From: CAVQWH01 sp963718685
GTDB lineage: Bacteria; Patescibacteriota; Saccharimonadia; Saccharimonadales; Saccharimonadaceae
NCBI GenBank assembly: GCA_963718685.1
Contig: OY970356.1
Location: 124,001-188,000 of the forward strand
Direction of reading: 5' to 3'
Length of the DNA stretch: 64,000 nt
Both the position numbers and the translations under genes were made by a program. The stretch's first letter is position 1. Each line of letters opens with the position of its first letter. Below the pieces are notes generated by a model, which ran no database searches, was not told where the DNA came from, and was given only the letters and a program-made list of their open reading frames with translations. This document shows, one piece after another, positions 1 through 7,106 of this stretch.

Positions 1-120
1 TGTATCGGTTTCTATTAGTGCTACACTTTTGCCAGAGCGGGCGATGATTGAAGCCGCAGCACTGCCACCGGCGCCACTGCCGATTACGATAAGGTCATAG
101 TTGAAATTGTGTCGTGCCAT
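1..120 (-). CDS. FAD/NAD-dependent oxidoreductase, N-terminal fragment
   Basis: The first 40 residues of a flavoprotein that runs off the left edge. After MARHNFNYD comes a dinucleotide-binding motif, LIVIGSGAGGSAAA, and then a strand ending in VALIETDT, as in pyridine nucleotide-disulfide oxidoreductases (mercuric reductase, dihydrolipoamide dehydrogenase). The start at 120 is supported by AAGGAG seven bases upstream. It is the third gene of a minus-strand operon after the membrane protein (410-1135) and the ATP-cone protein (132-413). Substrate cannot be assigned because the redox cysteines and C-terminal domain lie outside the window. Confidence 0.8.
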   Translation of the reverse strand, partial: MARHNFNYDLIVIGSGAGGSAAASIIARSGKSVALIETDT

Positions 121-131
121 ATCAAGCTCCT

Positions 132-413
132 TTATACCATGATACGCTGATGTTCATATAAATAAGCCGCTTCAGGGTGATAAATATGCAGATATTCGGC
201 GGCTTTACGGCGGATATCAGATGAGGTAACTTCGGTTTTTGTAGCCAACCAATTTAAAACAGACTTACATACTTGCTCGGCTACCATGTGGGCTTCACCT
301 TCGTAAGCCCGCACCGCTAAGCAGCTAGCTAAAACGCTGCGGTGAAGTTTTACAGGGTCGAACTTTTCAGTGTCGTCAGCTTGGGGGTGTTTGGCTACGT
401 AGACTTCGTTCAT
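132..413 (-). CDS. Stand-alone ATP-cone domain protein
   Basis: A 93-residue protein consisting almost only of an ATP-cone fold. FDPVKLHRSVLASCLAV near residue 18, a middle helix (AEQVCKSVLNWL) and the ending AAEYLHIYHPEAAYLYEHQR match the ATP-cone of NrdR and ribonucleotide reductases. The zinc ribbon of NrdR is absent, so this is not NrdR itself. ATP-cones sense ATP/dATP and control oligomerisation; a partner is not evident. Its start overlaps the stop of the upstream membrane protein gene by 4 bases, implying translational coupling, and the flavoprotein gene follows 11 bases later. Role is inferred only from the fold. Confidence 0.65.
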   Translation of the reverse strand: MNEVYVAKHPQADDTEKFDPVKLHRSVLASCLAVRAYEGEAHMVAEQVCKSVLNWLATKTEVTSSDIRRKAAEYLHIYHPEAAYLYEHQRIMV

Positions 414-1135
414 CGCACCACCTCTTTCAGAATTTGAGCGGCAACTACATAATTTACGAACGTATAAGTGCCGATTATCACCAGCCCGCTGCCGGCTACA
501 TATTGCAGAAAATACTTGTATTGTTCACGCCAGCGCTGGATAGAACTGACGGGGCGTCCAAGGTTGATCATGGTGTTGATTATAAATAGCGGCAGAGTGG
601 CGATAATGACGTATAAAATTAAGCCGCTAGCTTGGGTGTAGGGAGTTTTTTGAACTAAAATTAGTGCCGCCAAACTAAGCGGCGCAATTAAAAACGGCAA
701 TTCACCCAGTGCACTGGCGATTCCGAGCGTAAAGGCCTCGGCATTATTTTTAGTTTTTTTAGTTCTTTCGGCTAAATATTTAGCCATAGGTCTTGGCAGC
801 CAAAGCTGAGTTCCGCTTGTACGGCGGAAATAAAACAACATAACGCAAATTCCTATAATCACGTTTATTAAAGTGACTAAAGTCCACACTGCAGTAGAGG
901 CCGAAAGAGTATCGGGTAAAAGGATGGCCGCATAACTTAAACTGCTAAGTAGTAGCAAGCTAATAAAGAACACCCCTAATACATAGGAGAAGTTCAAACT
1001 TATCAATCTTCGTGTTGAACGCTGCTTGCCTAAACTATGGCCGCTTAGCATTGTCAGCAAACTCGCACCGAGCTGAAAGCTAGCGTGCAAAATAGCAGCG
1101 AAGACGAGTAAAGCAAGAGCCGAGAAGGTAAACAT
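410..1135 (-). CDS. Polytopic membrane protein, about six helices, CcdA/GAP-like
   Basis: A 241-residue hydrophobic protein with about six predicted membrane helices, first gene of the minus-strand operon with the ATP-cone protein and flavoprotein. Spacing of helices in two triplets around a charged loop (AERTKKTKNNAEA, about residues 121-133) and the GIASALGELPFLIAPLSLAAL helix recall the LysE/CcdA-type superfamily, but the conserved prolines and cysteines of CcdA are not present. With a flavoprotein downstream, a role in electron or substrate transfer across the membrane is possible but unproved. The start at 1135 lies just inside the divergent region shared with the MFS gene. Confidence 0.55.
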   Translation of the reverse strand: MFTFSALALLVFAAILHASFQLGASLLTMLSGHSLGKQRSTRRLISLNFSYVLGVFFISLLLLSSLSYAAILLPDTLSASTAVWTLVTLINVIIGICVMLFYFRRTSGTQLWLPRPMAKYLAERTKKTKNNAEAFTLGIASALGELPFLIAPLSLAALILVQKTPYTQASGLILYVIIATLPLFIINTMINLGRPVSSIQRWREQYKYFLQYVAGSGLVIIGTYTFVNYVVAAQILKEVVR

Positions 1136-1253
1136 GTTTATTTTTGTTAATAACGCTCCTGCTTATATATACCACAGAAGTGGCTTTGAGGTCAAAGCCC
1201 TGGCAAAACTTTAAAAGGTGATATTATTAGGCTGAGATAAAAATTTTACACCT

Positions 1254-2411
1254 ATGTCCCATCACTCAGCATATCGACATCACTATCACCTAACTCGTTT
1301 AACCGAACTTAAACGTTTATACTGGGCTCATACTATCAGGGGATTAGCCTCTGAAATGACCTCAATTTTTATACCCATTTATCTTTATAGGCTGCACTTT
1401 AGTATCACAGAGATAATGGGCTATTTTTTGATATTCGCAATTGCGTGGGGGCTGCTGCAGTATCCGATTATGCGCTTCTCCAATTTTATAGGCTTTAACC
1501 GCGCCATGGGAATAAGCATGATTATCCAAGGTATTCACGTAGTAATGTTGGCAACTATTCCAATCTATCATTGGCCGCTTTGGCTAGTTGCCTCTGTCTG
1601 GGCTATTCTTGTGGCGATGTATTGGCCTAATTTTCGCGCCTGTTTTGCAAAAAGCTTATTACACAAAAAAGTCGGTCCATCTGTCGGCTTATCAATAGCT
1701 TTGTTGCTGCTAGCCTATGGGCTAGCTCCAGTATTTGGCGGAGCAATTGCTACGCAATTTGGCATCTTTATGCTCTATATTTTAGCAATGGTACTTTTTG
1801 TATCCGCATCCATTCCTTTGTTCAGCGGCCGGGAAATTATAAAGAGACAACCTTTTGATTTGAAAGCTATAAAGTGGCGGCGAATATGGAAAGATCTAGT
1901 TGCTAATATGGGCAGTGAAGTTGATGATACTATCGGAGCTTTCATATGGCCGCTGTTTATATTTTTACTGATTCCATCATATATCGGCGTTGGTATTTTG
2001 AGTTCGGTATCAGTTATCGCTTGCATGCTGATTGCATTTTATGTTGGCCATAAGGAGGTCTCTAAAGGAGCCCGTGGATACCTAAACAAAGGGACTATGA
2101 CGATTACCCTAATGAATACATTTAGATTATTCACACAATCAGCCTCTCAAATCGCTGGAGTAAACTTCATTAACGGGCTTGGGCGTGCTCTGCTGACCAC
2201 CTCATATGATTCACGGTATTATCAGAACGCCGAAAGGGAGCCTTTACTGCCCTATATTTACCTGATGCTAACAATTTGTGCTGTTGGTGATTTTATAATC
2301 TTTAGCATCTTGTGGATTATAAGCCTCTTCGCCCCGATAGGAGTGGTGGTAGCTGTAGGTCTGATTCTTGCTGTGCCGGCAAGCTATTTGATTCGCTTAA
2401 TAAGAACTTAA
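1254..2411 (+). CDS. MFS-type transporter
   Basis: A 385-residue membrane protein with about 11-12 helices in two halves separated by a basic loop (GREIIKRQPFDLKAIKWRR, about residues 193-211), the layout of major facilitator superfamily carriers. Charged HHSAYRHHYHLTRLTELKR precedes the first helix. Substrate is not identifiable; the nearest resemblance I can see is to the CPR MFS group with short loops and few charged residues in helices. It is transcribed alone, divergent from the gene at 410-1135 and separated by about 90 bases from the ParB-family gene. Confidence 0.65.
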   Translation: MSHHSAYRHHYHLTRLTELKRLYWAHTIRGLASEMTSIFIPIYLYRLHFSITEIMGYFLIFAIAWGLLQYPIMRFSNFIGFNRAMGISMIIQGIHVVMLATIPIYHWPLWLVASVWAILVAMYWPNFRACFAKSLLHKKVGPSVGLSIALLLLAYGLAPVFGGAIATQFGIFMLYILAMVLFVSASIPLFSGREIIKRQPFDLKAIKWRRIWKDLVANMGSEVDDTIGAFIWPLFIFLLIPSYIGVGILSSVSVIACMLIAFYVGHKEVSKGARGYLNKGTMTITLMNTFRLFTQSASQIAGVNFINGLGRALLTTSYDSRYYQNAEREPLLPYIYLMLTICAVGDFIIFSILWIISLFAPIGVVVAVGLILAVPASYLIRLIRT

Positions 2412-2501
2412 ATACTTGCAATAGCTAATTTGCTTAAGCTTTGGTATTAGTTTGAAGCTTGTTAATATGCCTTTACTACCATTTGCTATGAGGGGAGAGT
2501 A

Positions 2502-3881
2502 GTGGCACAAAACGAAATACCAAAGCTTTCCGGATTAAGGCGTTTAGGAGAGCGTAAACAAGGAAAAGGCCGAATTGAAGTCGGTCCAGATAAGCCATAC
2601 TTTGCTCCTATTGACCGTTTTAATATGCTTTCTCAGGTTAGAAAGGGGCTTGATGAAGAAGAACTTCGAGAACTTACTGACGCGCTAATAATAACCGAAG
2701 AAGGCGACCGTAAGTCAATCAAACTTCTTCAGCCAGTAACCGCCGGCTTGTTTCACCGTGAGGAGCTTGAGCCTTATTTAGAGCGGATTAATGCTACTTG
2801 GCGCTCGACTCATACTATTGAAGAAATGATTCCGCTGGCTGAGGGCGAGGATTATTATTTGGTTGTAATTGCCGGCCATCGACGTACCGTGGCGGTACGT
2901 CGAGCGGCAGAGAGAATCGGCTTGGATCCTGATTTGGTAGATATGGAATTCCATTTAATGCTAGGCAGCCAACTTACATTTCGTAATGCCATTATTACGC
3001 AATATAGAGAAAACTTTCATAAACGCCCCGAGTCGTGGGAAGACGCCCAAGCGATCAGCGCTATTTTAGAAGAAGGCACTAATGCGGGAGATTACAAAAC
3101 ATTTGCCGATTGTGCCAGAGACTTGGGTGTTACTGAAGAAAGGGTGTCTAGAGCACATAGGTTTCAAGGCTTGCCGGACTCTGTTAAGGAGCTGACAGAA
3201 AAGAATGTGCTGCAGTTTGGGCGTTCTGTGATTCTTAACGACCTATTTTCAGTTCTTGCCTACCAGGCTTCACATAAAGAACTTGATGATGAAACTAAAA
3301 AAGACATACTTGCTAGGATAGCTGCCAATAAACTTTACTTGCCCGATATTATGGAGCACGTTGACGAAGAAACTTCCCAAATGTTACAAACCACATTTAT
3401 GCACCACGCTGCTCAAGTAGCCAAACTTAAAAACAACTACGAAACCCAAGGCTACGTTAGAAACTTGATTGAAAGTATATTAAATGACGGCCAAATGGGA
3501 CTTATGCTAGAAACTGAGGAGCAGCTGCGAGCTGAAGCAAAAAGAAAAGAAAGATTTTCTGATAGAAGAATTGCGATTGACGGCCTAAGAGAGATGGTAG
3601 CAGTGCTGCAGACGGAGAGGCTACGTTTGGCTATGGGTGAAACTCCGGCCTTTGTCGGCAGCTCAAAAATTAGGGCTTTGCTTGCCGTTTACCACGAAGG
3701 CATGGAAGCGATTAGAAACAATGAAGATCCGGGGATTGACCTTATAAAAGCCGGTCACGAACTATTAAAAGCAATTGAAGAATCAGGAACGGGCGATCAG
3801 GTTGATGGCTTTACGCAAAGTGTGCTTGATGCCGAAGGCGAAGAGGGACTTCACGAAGATCAAGACTCCTTAGAGCTCTAG
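2502..3881 (+). CDS. ParB/RepB/Spo0J-family partition-type DNA-binding protein
   Basis: A 459-residue protein starting at GTG, with GAGGGGAG just upstream. The ParB core is visible: a substrate-loop region around residues 65-120, the box II-like VVIAGHRRTVAVRRA near residue 124 (GHRR in place of the usual GERR), then TQYRENFHKRPESWEDAQ and a helix-turn-helix (FADCARDLGVTEERVSRAHRFQGLP, about 205-230). The C-terminal half is helical and acidic, and longer than in chromosomal ParB of model bacteria. No parA is adjacent and I saw no parS palindrome, so it may be a ParB-like regulator rather than the chromosome segregation protein. It ends next to an independently promoted small gene. Confidence 0.75.
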   Translation: MAQNEIPKLSGLRRLGERKQGKGRIEVGPDKPYFAPIDRFNMLSQVRKGLDEEELRELTDALIITEEGDRKSIKLLQPVTAGLFHREELEPYLERINATWRSTHTIEEMIPLAEGEDYYLVVIAGHRRTVAVRRAAERIGLDPDLVDMEFHLMLGSQLTFRNAIITQYRENFHKRPESWEDAQAISAILEEGTNAGDYKTFADCARDLGVTEERVSRAHRFQGLPDSVKELTEKNVLQFGRSVILNDLFSVLAYQASHKELDDETKKDILARIAANKLYLPDIMEHVDEETSQMLQTTFMHHAAQVAKLKNNYETQGYVRNLIESILNDGQMGLMLETEEQLRAEAKRKERFSDRRIAIDGLREMVAVLQTERLRLAMGETPAFVGSSKIRALLAVYHEGMEAIRNNEDPGIDLIKAGHELLKAIEESGTGDQVDGFTQSVLDAEGEEGLHEDQDSLEL

Positions 3882-3885
3882 ATTA

Positions 3886-3914
3886 TTGACAAAGCATAAA
3901 AAGTATGCTAAGTT
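3886..3914 (+). promoter_or_regulatory. Promoter of the 53-aa gene
   Basis: TTGACA (3886-3891), 17 bases, then TAAGTT (3909-3914). It starts right after the stop codon of the ParB-family gene and drives the small gene at 3969, giving a leader of about 48 bases with the purine-rich AAAGAGGGAAAC ahead of the start. Confidence 0.55.
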
Positions 3915-3968
3915 ATTTACATACCCAATCAAACATAAAAATAAAAAATAAAGAGGGAAACAAAAAAC

Positions 3969-4130
3969 ATGGACATACCGCAAGGCGTTGAACCAACCAC
4001 GGTGAGCGAAATCTTAGATTTGGCCAGTTGGCAGCGCGAACGAAGCAGCGAAGAGTTGCAAACATTTATTAACCGCCGACACGAAGCTTTGTCGAAGATT
4101 GCAGACGACGAACTAGTCGAAGACATCTAG
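3969..4130 (+). CDS. Small acidic protein of unknown function (53 aa)
   Basis: ATG at 3969 to TAG at 4130 encodes MDIPQGVEPTTVSEILDL followed by an amphipathic, charged helix and an acidic end (DDELVEDI). No family recognised. It is supported as a real gene by its own consensus promoter (3886-3914), the AAGAGGGAAAC ribosome binding region at 3950-3962 and a strong intrinsic terminator directly after it (4161-4190), which together make a complete monocistronic unit between the ParB-family gene and tRNA-Met. A short helical protein of this kind could be an adaptor or regulator; this is a guess. Confidence 0.6.
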   Translation: MDIPQGVEPTTVSEILDLASWQRERSSEELQTFINRRHEALSKIADDELVEDI

Positions 4131-4160
4131 AAAAGCCGTTTACAATCTGTTACAATCATC

Positions 4161-4190
4161 ACTGCTATTCATAGAGAATAGCAGTTTTTG
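4161..4190 (+). terminator. Intrinsic terminator after the 53-aa gene
   Basis: Perfect 10-bp stem ACTGCTATTC / GAATAGCAGT around the loop ATAGA, followed by TTTT. It separates the small gene from the tRNA. Confidence 0.85.
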
Positions 4191-4194
4191 ACGC

Positions 4195-4271
4195 GGCAGC
4201 GTAGCTCAGTTGGTTAGAGCGTAGGACTCATAAGCCTAAGGTCGCAGGTTCAATCCCTGCCGCTGCTACCA
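4195..4271 (+). tRNA. tRNA-Met (CAT anticodon), CCA encoded
   Basis: Full cloverleaf: acceptor GGCAGCG / CGCTGCT (G1-U72 wobble), D-arm GCTC...GAGC, anticodon loop CTCATAA with anticodon CAT, T-arm GCAGG-TTCAATC-CCTGC, discriminator A and encoded CCA at 4269-4271. The D-arm and acceptor resemble elongator tRNA-Met of Bacillus type. A lysidine-modified tRNA-Ile2 also has a CAT anticodon, and tilS lies 4.5 kb away, so isoacceptor identity is not certain. The innermost anticodon-stem pair is an A-G mismatch. Confidence 0.9.
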
Positions 4272-4282
4272 AACTAGATTTT

Positions 4283-4304
4283 AGCGTCTTCGGACGCTTT
4301 TCTT
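4283..4304 (+). terminator. Intrinsic terminator after tRNA-Met
   Basis: AGCGTC-TTCG-GACGCT hairpin with a UUCG tetraloop, followed by TTTTCTT. It lies between the tRNA and the convergent ccdA-like gene. Confidence 0.8.
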
Positions 4305-4318
4305 AATTAGAAATACAC

Positions 4319-5062
4319 TTAGCTTTTTTGAAAAGCTTTCTCTACGCGCATAATTGGGTCATACCAGCCGTGTTCCAGTACATAAGTTTGAGCCTTTTTG
4401 TCCAGGCCAGTTATAACGGCAATCCCTACCACTATAAAAAGAATGCCGATAACTTTTTTAAAAGTGCTTTCCGGATTGCTAAGCCAGCGCATTTTCTGCA
4501 CAATACTTTGGCCGAATATACTTATAAGCAATAATGTGGCTGAAACACCAGCAGCGTATGCAATGAGATATGCAAATCCTTTAGAAAATGAAGCTGGCAA
4601 TATGGCAGCTACGATGAGAGCGTAAGTCGGGCTGCAGCTATTGAAAACCGGCCCTAAAGCTGCACCAAGTAAGATGTCTTTTTTAATGCCTTTATTTTCT
4701 TGAGAAGTTCCAAGTAAGCGATTTGTTTGGTTTTGAAAACCGGTTTTTAGCACAGCTTTTTCCCACAAGGATGGAAAGAGCAAGTTAATGCCGAATAAAA
4801 TCACGATTCCTCCTGCTATCACTTGCCAGATCGTATTAGGTATACCTAAAAAGGCGGTAGTTGCCTTTAGTAGCAGAGTAAATAAAATTATCGATGCAGC
4901 AAGACTGGTGACAATAATCAACGGATGCTTGAGTGACGGACGCCCTTTCTTGTCGTGAGAGTAAATTATACTTCCACCGATTATGACTGGGAGTAACGGT
5001 AATATGCATGGAGCCGCTACAGTCAGGACTCCTGCCATGAACGAAACTATTAACAGACCCAT
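4319..5062 (-). CDS. CcdA/DsbD-family thiol electron transporter
   Basis: A 247-residue membrane protein with six helices. The first has the family signature AAPCILPLLPV (about residues 17-27) and the fourth has FNSCSPTYALIVAA (about 140-153), giving one redox cysteine in each half as in CcdA and the DsbD membrane domain. Such proteins carry reducing equivalents from cytosolic thioredoxin to extracytoplasmic thiol proteins. The gene lies 6 bases after a membrane-anchored thioredoxin-like gene, which is the obvious partner. I see no cytochrome c genes, so disulfide reduction or repair outside the membrane is the more likely job. Confidence 0.85.
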   Translation of the reverse strand: MGLLIVSFMAGVLTVAAPCILPLLPVIIGGSIIYSHDKKGRPSLKHPLIIVTSLAASIILFTLLLKATTAFLGIPNTIWQVIAGGIVILFGINLLFPSLWEKAVLKTGFQNQTNRLLGTSQENKGIKKDILLGAALGPVFNSCSPTYALIVAAILPASFSKGFAYLIAYAAGVSATLLLISIFGQSIVQKMRWLSNPESTFKKVIGILFIVVGIAVITGLDKKAQTYVLEHGWYDPIMRVEKAFQKS

Positions 5063-5068
5063 GTACTT

Positions 5069-5566
5069 TTACAAAAGCTCTCTTTTTATAGCGGTAAATG
5101 TAGGCTCACCATAAGCAACAAAGCTTTTTACTTTGTGGCCTGAGTCATCTATTTTTACAAAAGTGGTCTGTAAGCTTACATCGTAGCGCTTGCGAAGTGT
5201 TTGATTTGAATCATAGTCAACTTTAAAAATTGTCAGATTATTAGGCAATTTGCTGCTTTTGATACTTTTATCAGCTGCACGGCATTGCGGGCACCACGGC
5301 GCATAAAAGAATAAAATCTTAGTACCACTTGTTTTTGCCACAGCTTCGCTAGAGTAGTTGGTATATTTGCCCGAAGTGCCATTGTTTTTATTAGATATAG
5401 CGGGTTGAGGGCTACTATTTTGCCCCTCTGAGTTAACAGGATTATTAGTTTGAGACTTTTCTTGCTGGGAATTTGTAGATTTATCGTTGCTAAAGTAGAC
5501 ATACAAACCCCCACCAATAATACAAATAACTATGACTACTATGGCTATAAGCTGCTTTTTGCCCAT
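5069..5566 (-). CDS. Membrane-anchored thioredoxin-like protein
   Basis: A 165-residue protein: one N-terminal helix (LIAIVVIVICIIGGGLYVYF), a Ser/Asn/Gln-rich linker of about 50 residues, then a thioredoxin fold with the active site FFYAPWCPQCRAADKS. It is therefore anchored with its catalytic domain outside. I start it at 5566 rather than at an upstream in-frame codon because a TATAAT box (5573-5578) ends six bases before this ATG, so transcription should begin on the start codon. Co-transcribed with the CcdA-like gene, which probably keeps the WCPQC pair reduced. Confidence 0.85.
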   Translation of the reverse strand: MGKKQLIAIVVIVICIIGGGLYVYFSNDKSTNSQQEKSQTNNPVNSEGQNSSPQPAISNKNNGTSGKYTNYSSEAVAKTSGTKILFFYAPWCPQCRAADKSIKSSKLPNNLTIFKVDYDSNQTLRKRYDVSLQTTFVKIDDSGHKVKSFVAYGEPTFTAIKRELL

Positions 5567-5572
5567 GTGGTT

Positions 5573-5578
5573 ATTATA
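5573..5578 (-). promoter_or_regulatory. -10 box for a leaderless thioredoxin mRNA
   Basis: TATAAT on the minus strand, preceded by TG and followed by AACCAC and then ATG at 5566. The predicted start of transcription is the A of the ATG. Confidence 0.55.
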
Positions 5579-5619
5579 CATTCCAATACTCTATTTCGAC
5601 AGACTATAAGCTTATGGTG

Positions 5620-5648
5620 TTGACTAATAAAAATCTTTATGCTAATAT
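5620..5648 (+). promoter_or_regulatory. Promoter of the DEAD-box helicase gene
   Basis: TTGACT (5620-5625), 17 bases, TAATAT (5643-5648). Predicted start near 5655, leaving a leader of about 95 nt, which is long for this window. Confidence 0.65.
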
Positions 5649-5693
5649 AATTAATAGTTATTTTAATGAATCCGGGTTCGTGGCAATTATTTA

Positions 5694-5717
5694 CTCGATT
5701 TCATTCCGATAATCGAG
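5694..5717 (+). promoter_or_regulatory. Hairpin in the helicase 5' leader
   Basis: CTCGATT (5694-5700) and AATCGAG (5711-5717) pair around a 10-base loop, between the promoter and the ribosome binding region AAAAGGATT. Cold-shock helicase genes often carry long structured leaders; this one may act likewise, which is inference. Confidence 0.4.
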
Positions 5718-5750
5718 ATAATAATTTAAAACGAAAAGGATTCTTTTTTA

Positions 5751-6953
5751 ATGTCTAAATATTCAACTTATTCTTCGCGCTTTGCAACGCGTGGGCGCTA
5801 TGGCAAAAAGCCTAAGTTCACTAACCGTAAACGCAAAAATGGCAATAAGCAATTTATTCACCCCAGTAAATTCGTAAAGCCAGCTATAGAGGTAGAGAAA
5901 AAACCGTATACACCTAAGCATAGTTTTGCCGATTTTGATCTGCACGATTTACTGAAACAAAATATCACGAGTCGTGGCTTTACGGCGCCTTCACCGATTC
6001 AAGATCAAGCAATTCCGCTGGGTCTTGAGGGCAAGGATGTTATTGGTGTGGCAAACACCGGCACTGGCAAAACCGTAGCGTTTGCTTTGCCGATTCTTAA
6101 TAAACTTATTGATGACCGTGAAGCCCGGGCAATAATAATTGCGCCGACCCGCGAGCTAGCTCAGCAAATTGAAGCCGAGTGTAAGGTGTTTGCTAAAAGT
6201 AGCGGCCTTACCGGTGCATTACTGATCGGCGGCTCTTCAATGGGCACACAATTGCGAGACTTACGCTCTAAGCCGCGGATTGTAATTGGCACGCCAGGTC
6301 GTATGAAAGATCATGTTGAGCGCAGAACCTTGGATTTATCTACCTTTAATATGGTGGTTTTAGACGAAGTTGACCGTATGGTAGACATGGGTTTCATTAA
6401 CGATATGCGCTTTTTGCTTGGCAAACTGGCGCCTGAACATCAATCATTCTTTTTCTCAGCCACCGTTGATGGCAAAGTTAACAGCTTGATATCTAGCTTT
6501 GCACACAATCCGGTAACAATTTCCGTGGTTGAAGGCAACACAAGCGATAATGTTGAGCAGAGTATAGTGCGCTATAACTTAACGGCTGAAAAAATTGATA
6601 AATTGCACGATCTGCTAATTAAAGAAGAAGTTAAGAAAATCTTAGTTTTTGACGAAACACAACGTAGAGTAGAAAAACTGTCTAAAGAACTGCAATCTCG
6701 CGGTTTTAGTGCCGATGCAATTCACGGTGGCAAAACCCAAGGTAGCCGCAAGCGAGCTCTAGACCGTTTTAAAAGAAATAGTATTGAAGTATTGGTTGCA
6801 ACTGACGTGGCAGCACGCGGTATTGATGTGGCCGATATTACCCACGTGATTAACTATTCCACGCCAAATACCTACGACGACTACGTACATCGTGTTGGCC
6901 GTGCCGGCCGCGCTGGCCGCAAGGGCTACGCTTTAACTTTTGTTAACGACTAA
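5751..6953 (+). CDS. DEAD-box ATP-dependent RNA helicase
   Basis: A 400-residue protein with a basic N-terminal tail of about 60 residues rich in K/R/N, then the two RecA domains. Visible motifs: Q-motif region SPIQDQAIP, motif I ANTGTGKTV, Ia APTRELAQQ, Ib GTPGRM, II VLDEVDRM (DEVD in place of DEAD), III FSATV, IV-V (VLVATDVAARGIDV) and VI YVHRVGRAGRAGRKG. It unwinds RNA duplexes in ribosome assembly or mRNA turnover. The short C-terminus means the basic N-tail probably does the RNA tethering. Monocistronic, with its own promoter and structured leader. Confidence 0.92.
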   Translation: MSKYSTYSSRFATRGRYGKKPKFTNRKRKNGNKQFIHPSKFVKPAIEVEKKPYTPKHSFADFDLHDLLKQNITSRGFTAPSPIQDQAIPLGLEGKDVIGVANTGTGKTVAFALPILNKLIDDREARAIIIAPTRELAQQIEAECKVFAKSSGLTGALLIGGSSMGTQLRDLRSKPRIVIGTPGRMKDHVERRTLDLSTFNMVVLDEVDRMVDMGFINDMRFLLGKLAPEHQSFFFSATVDGKVNSLISSFAHNPVTISVVEGNTSDNVEQSIVRYNLTAEKIDKLHDLLIKEEVKKILVFDETQRRVEKLSKELQSRGFSADAIHGGKTQGSRKRALDRFKRNSIEVLVATDVAARGIDVADITHVINYSTPNTYDDYVHRVGRAGRAGRKGYALTFVND

Positions 6954-7106
6954 GCTTCCTAGTAGCGTCTAGATTTACCAACTTATTGATACGCCTAGTT
7001 ACTACTAGGAGAGAGAAAGTTGGCAGAGCTAACTTGCCTAACTTTCCCCCTCCCGGGCTGATCACCTCCTTAAGGTTTGCCCTATGAACTGGGTCTTTGC
7101 TTATTG
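6954..7106. other. Convergent intergenic region with inverted repeats
   Basis: Holds two inverted repeats and no gene. CCTAGTAG (6959-6966) pairs with CTACTAGG further on. GAAAGTT-GGCA pairs with TGCC-T-AACTTTC (about 7014-7045), which on the minus strand is a plausible purC terminator. Next comes GGGC...GCCC around TGATCACCTCCTTAAGG (7059-7075). The part TGATCACCTCCTTA is nearly the 3' end of 16S rRNA; read on the minus strand it is a perfect extended Shine-Dalgarno with no start codon after it. Confidence 0.5.

Noticed and set aside
4195..4271. tRNA-Ile2 (lysidine) instead of tRNA-Met
   Set aside because: The anticodon allows it, but the D-arm and acceptor stem look like elongator tRNA-Met; kept as an uncertainty.
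5528..5566. Longer start (5581) for the thioredoxin-like protein
   Set aside because: The additional codons overlap the TATAAT box that would drive the gene, so they are not in the mRNA.
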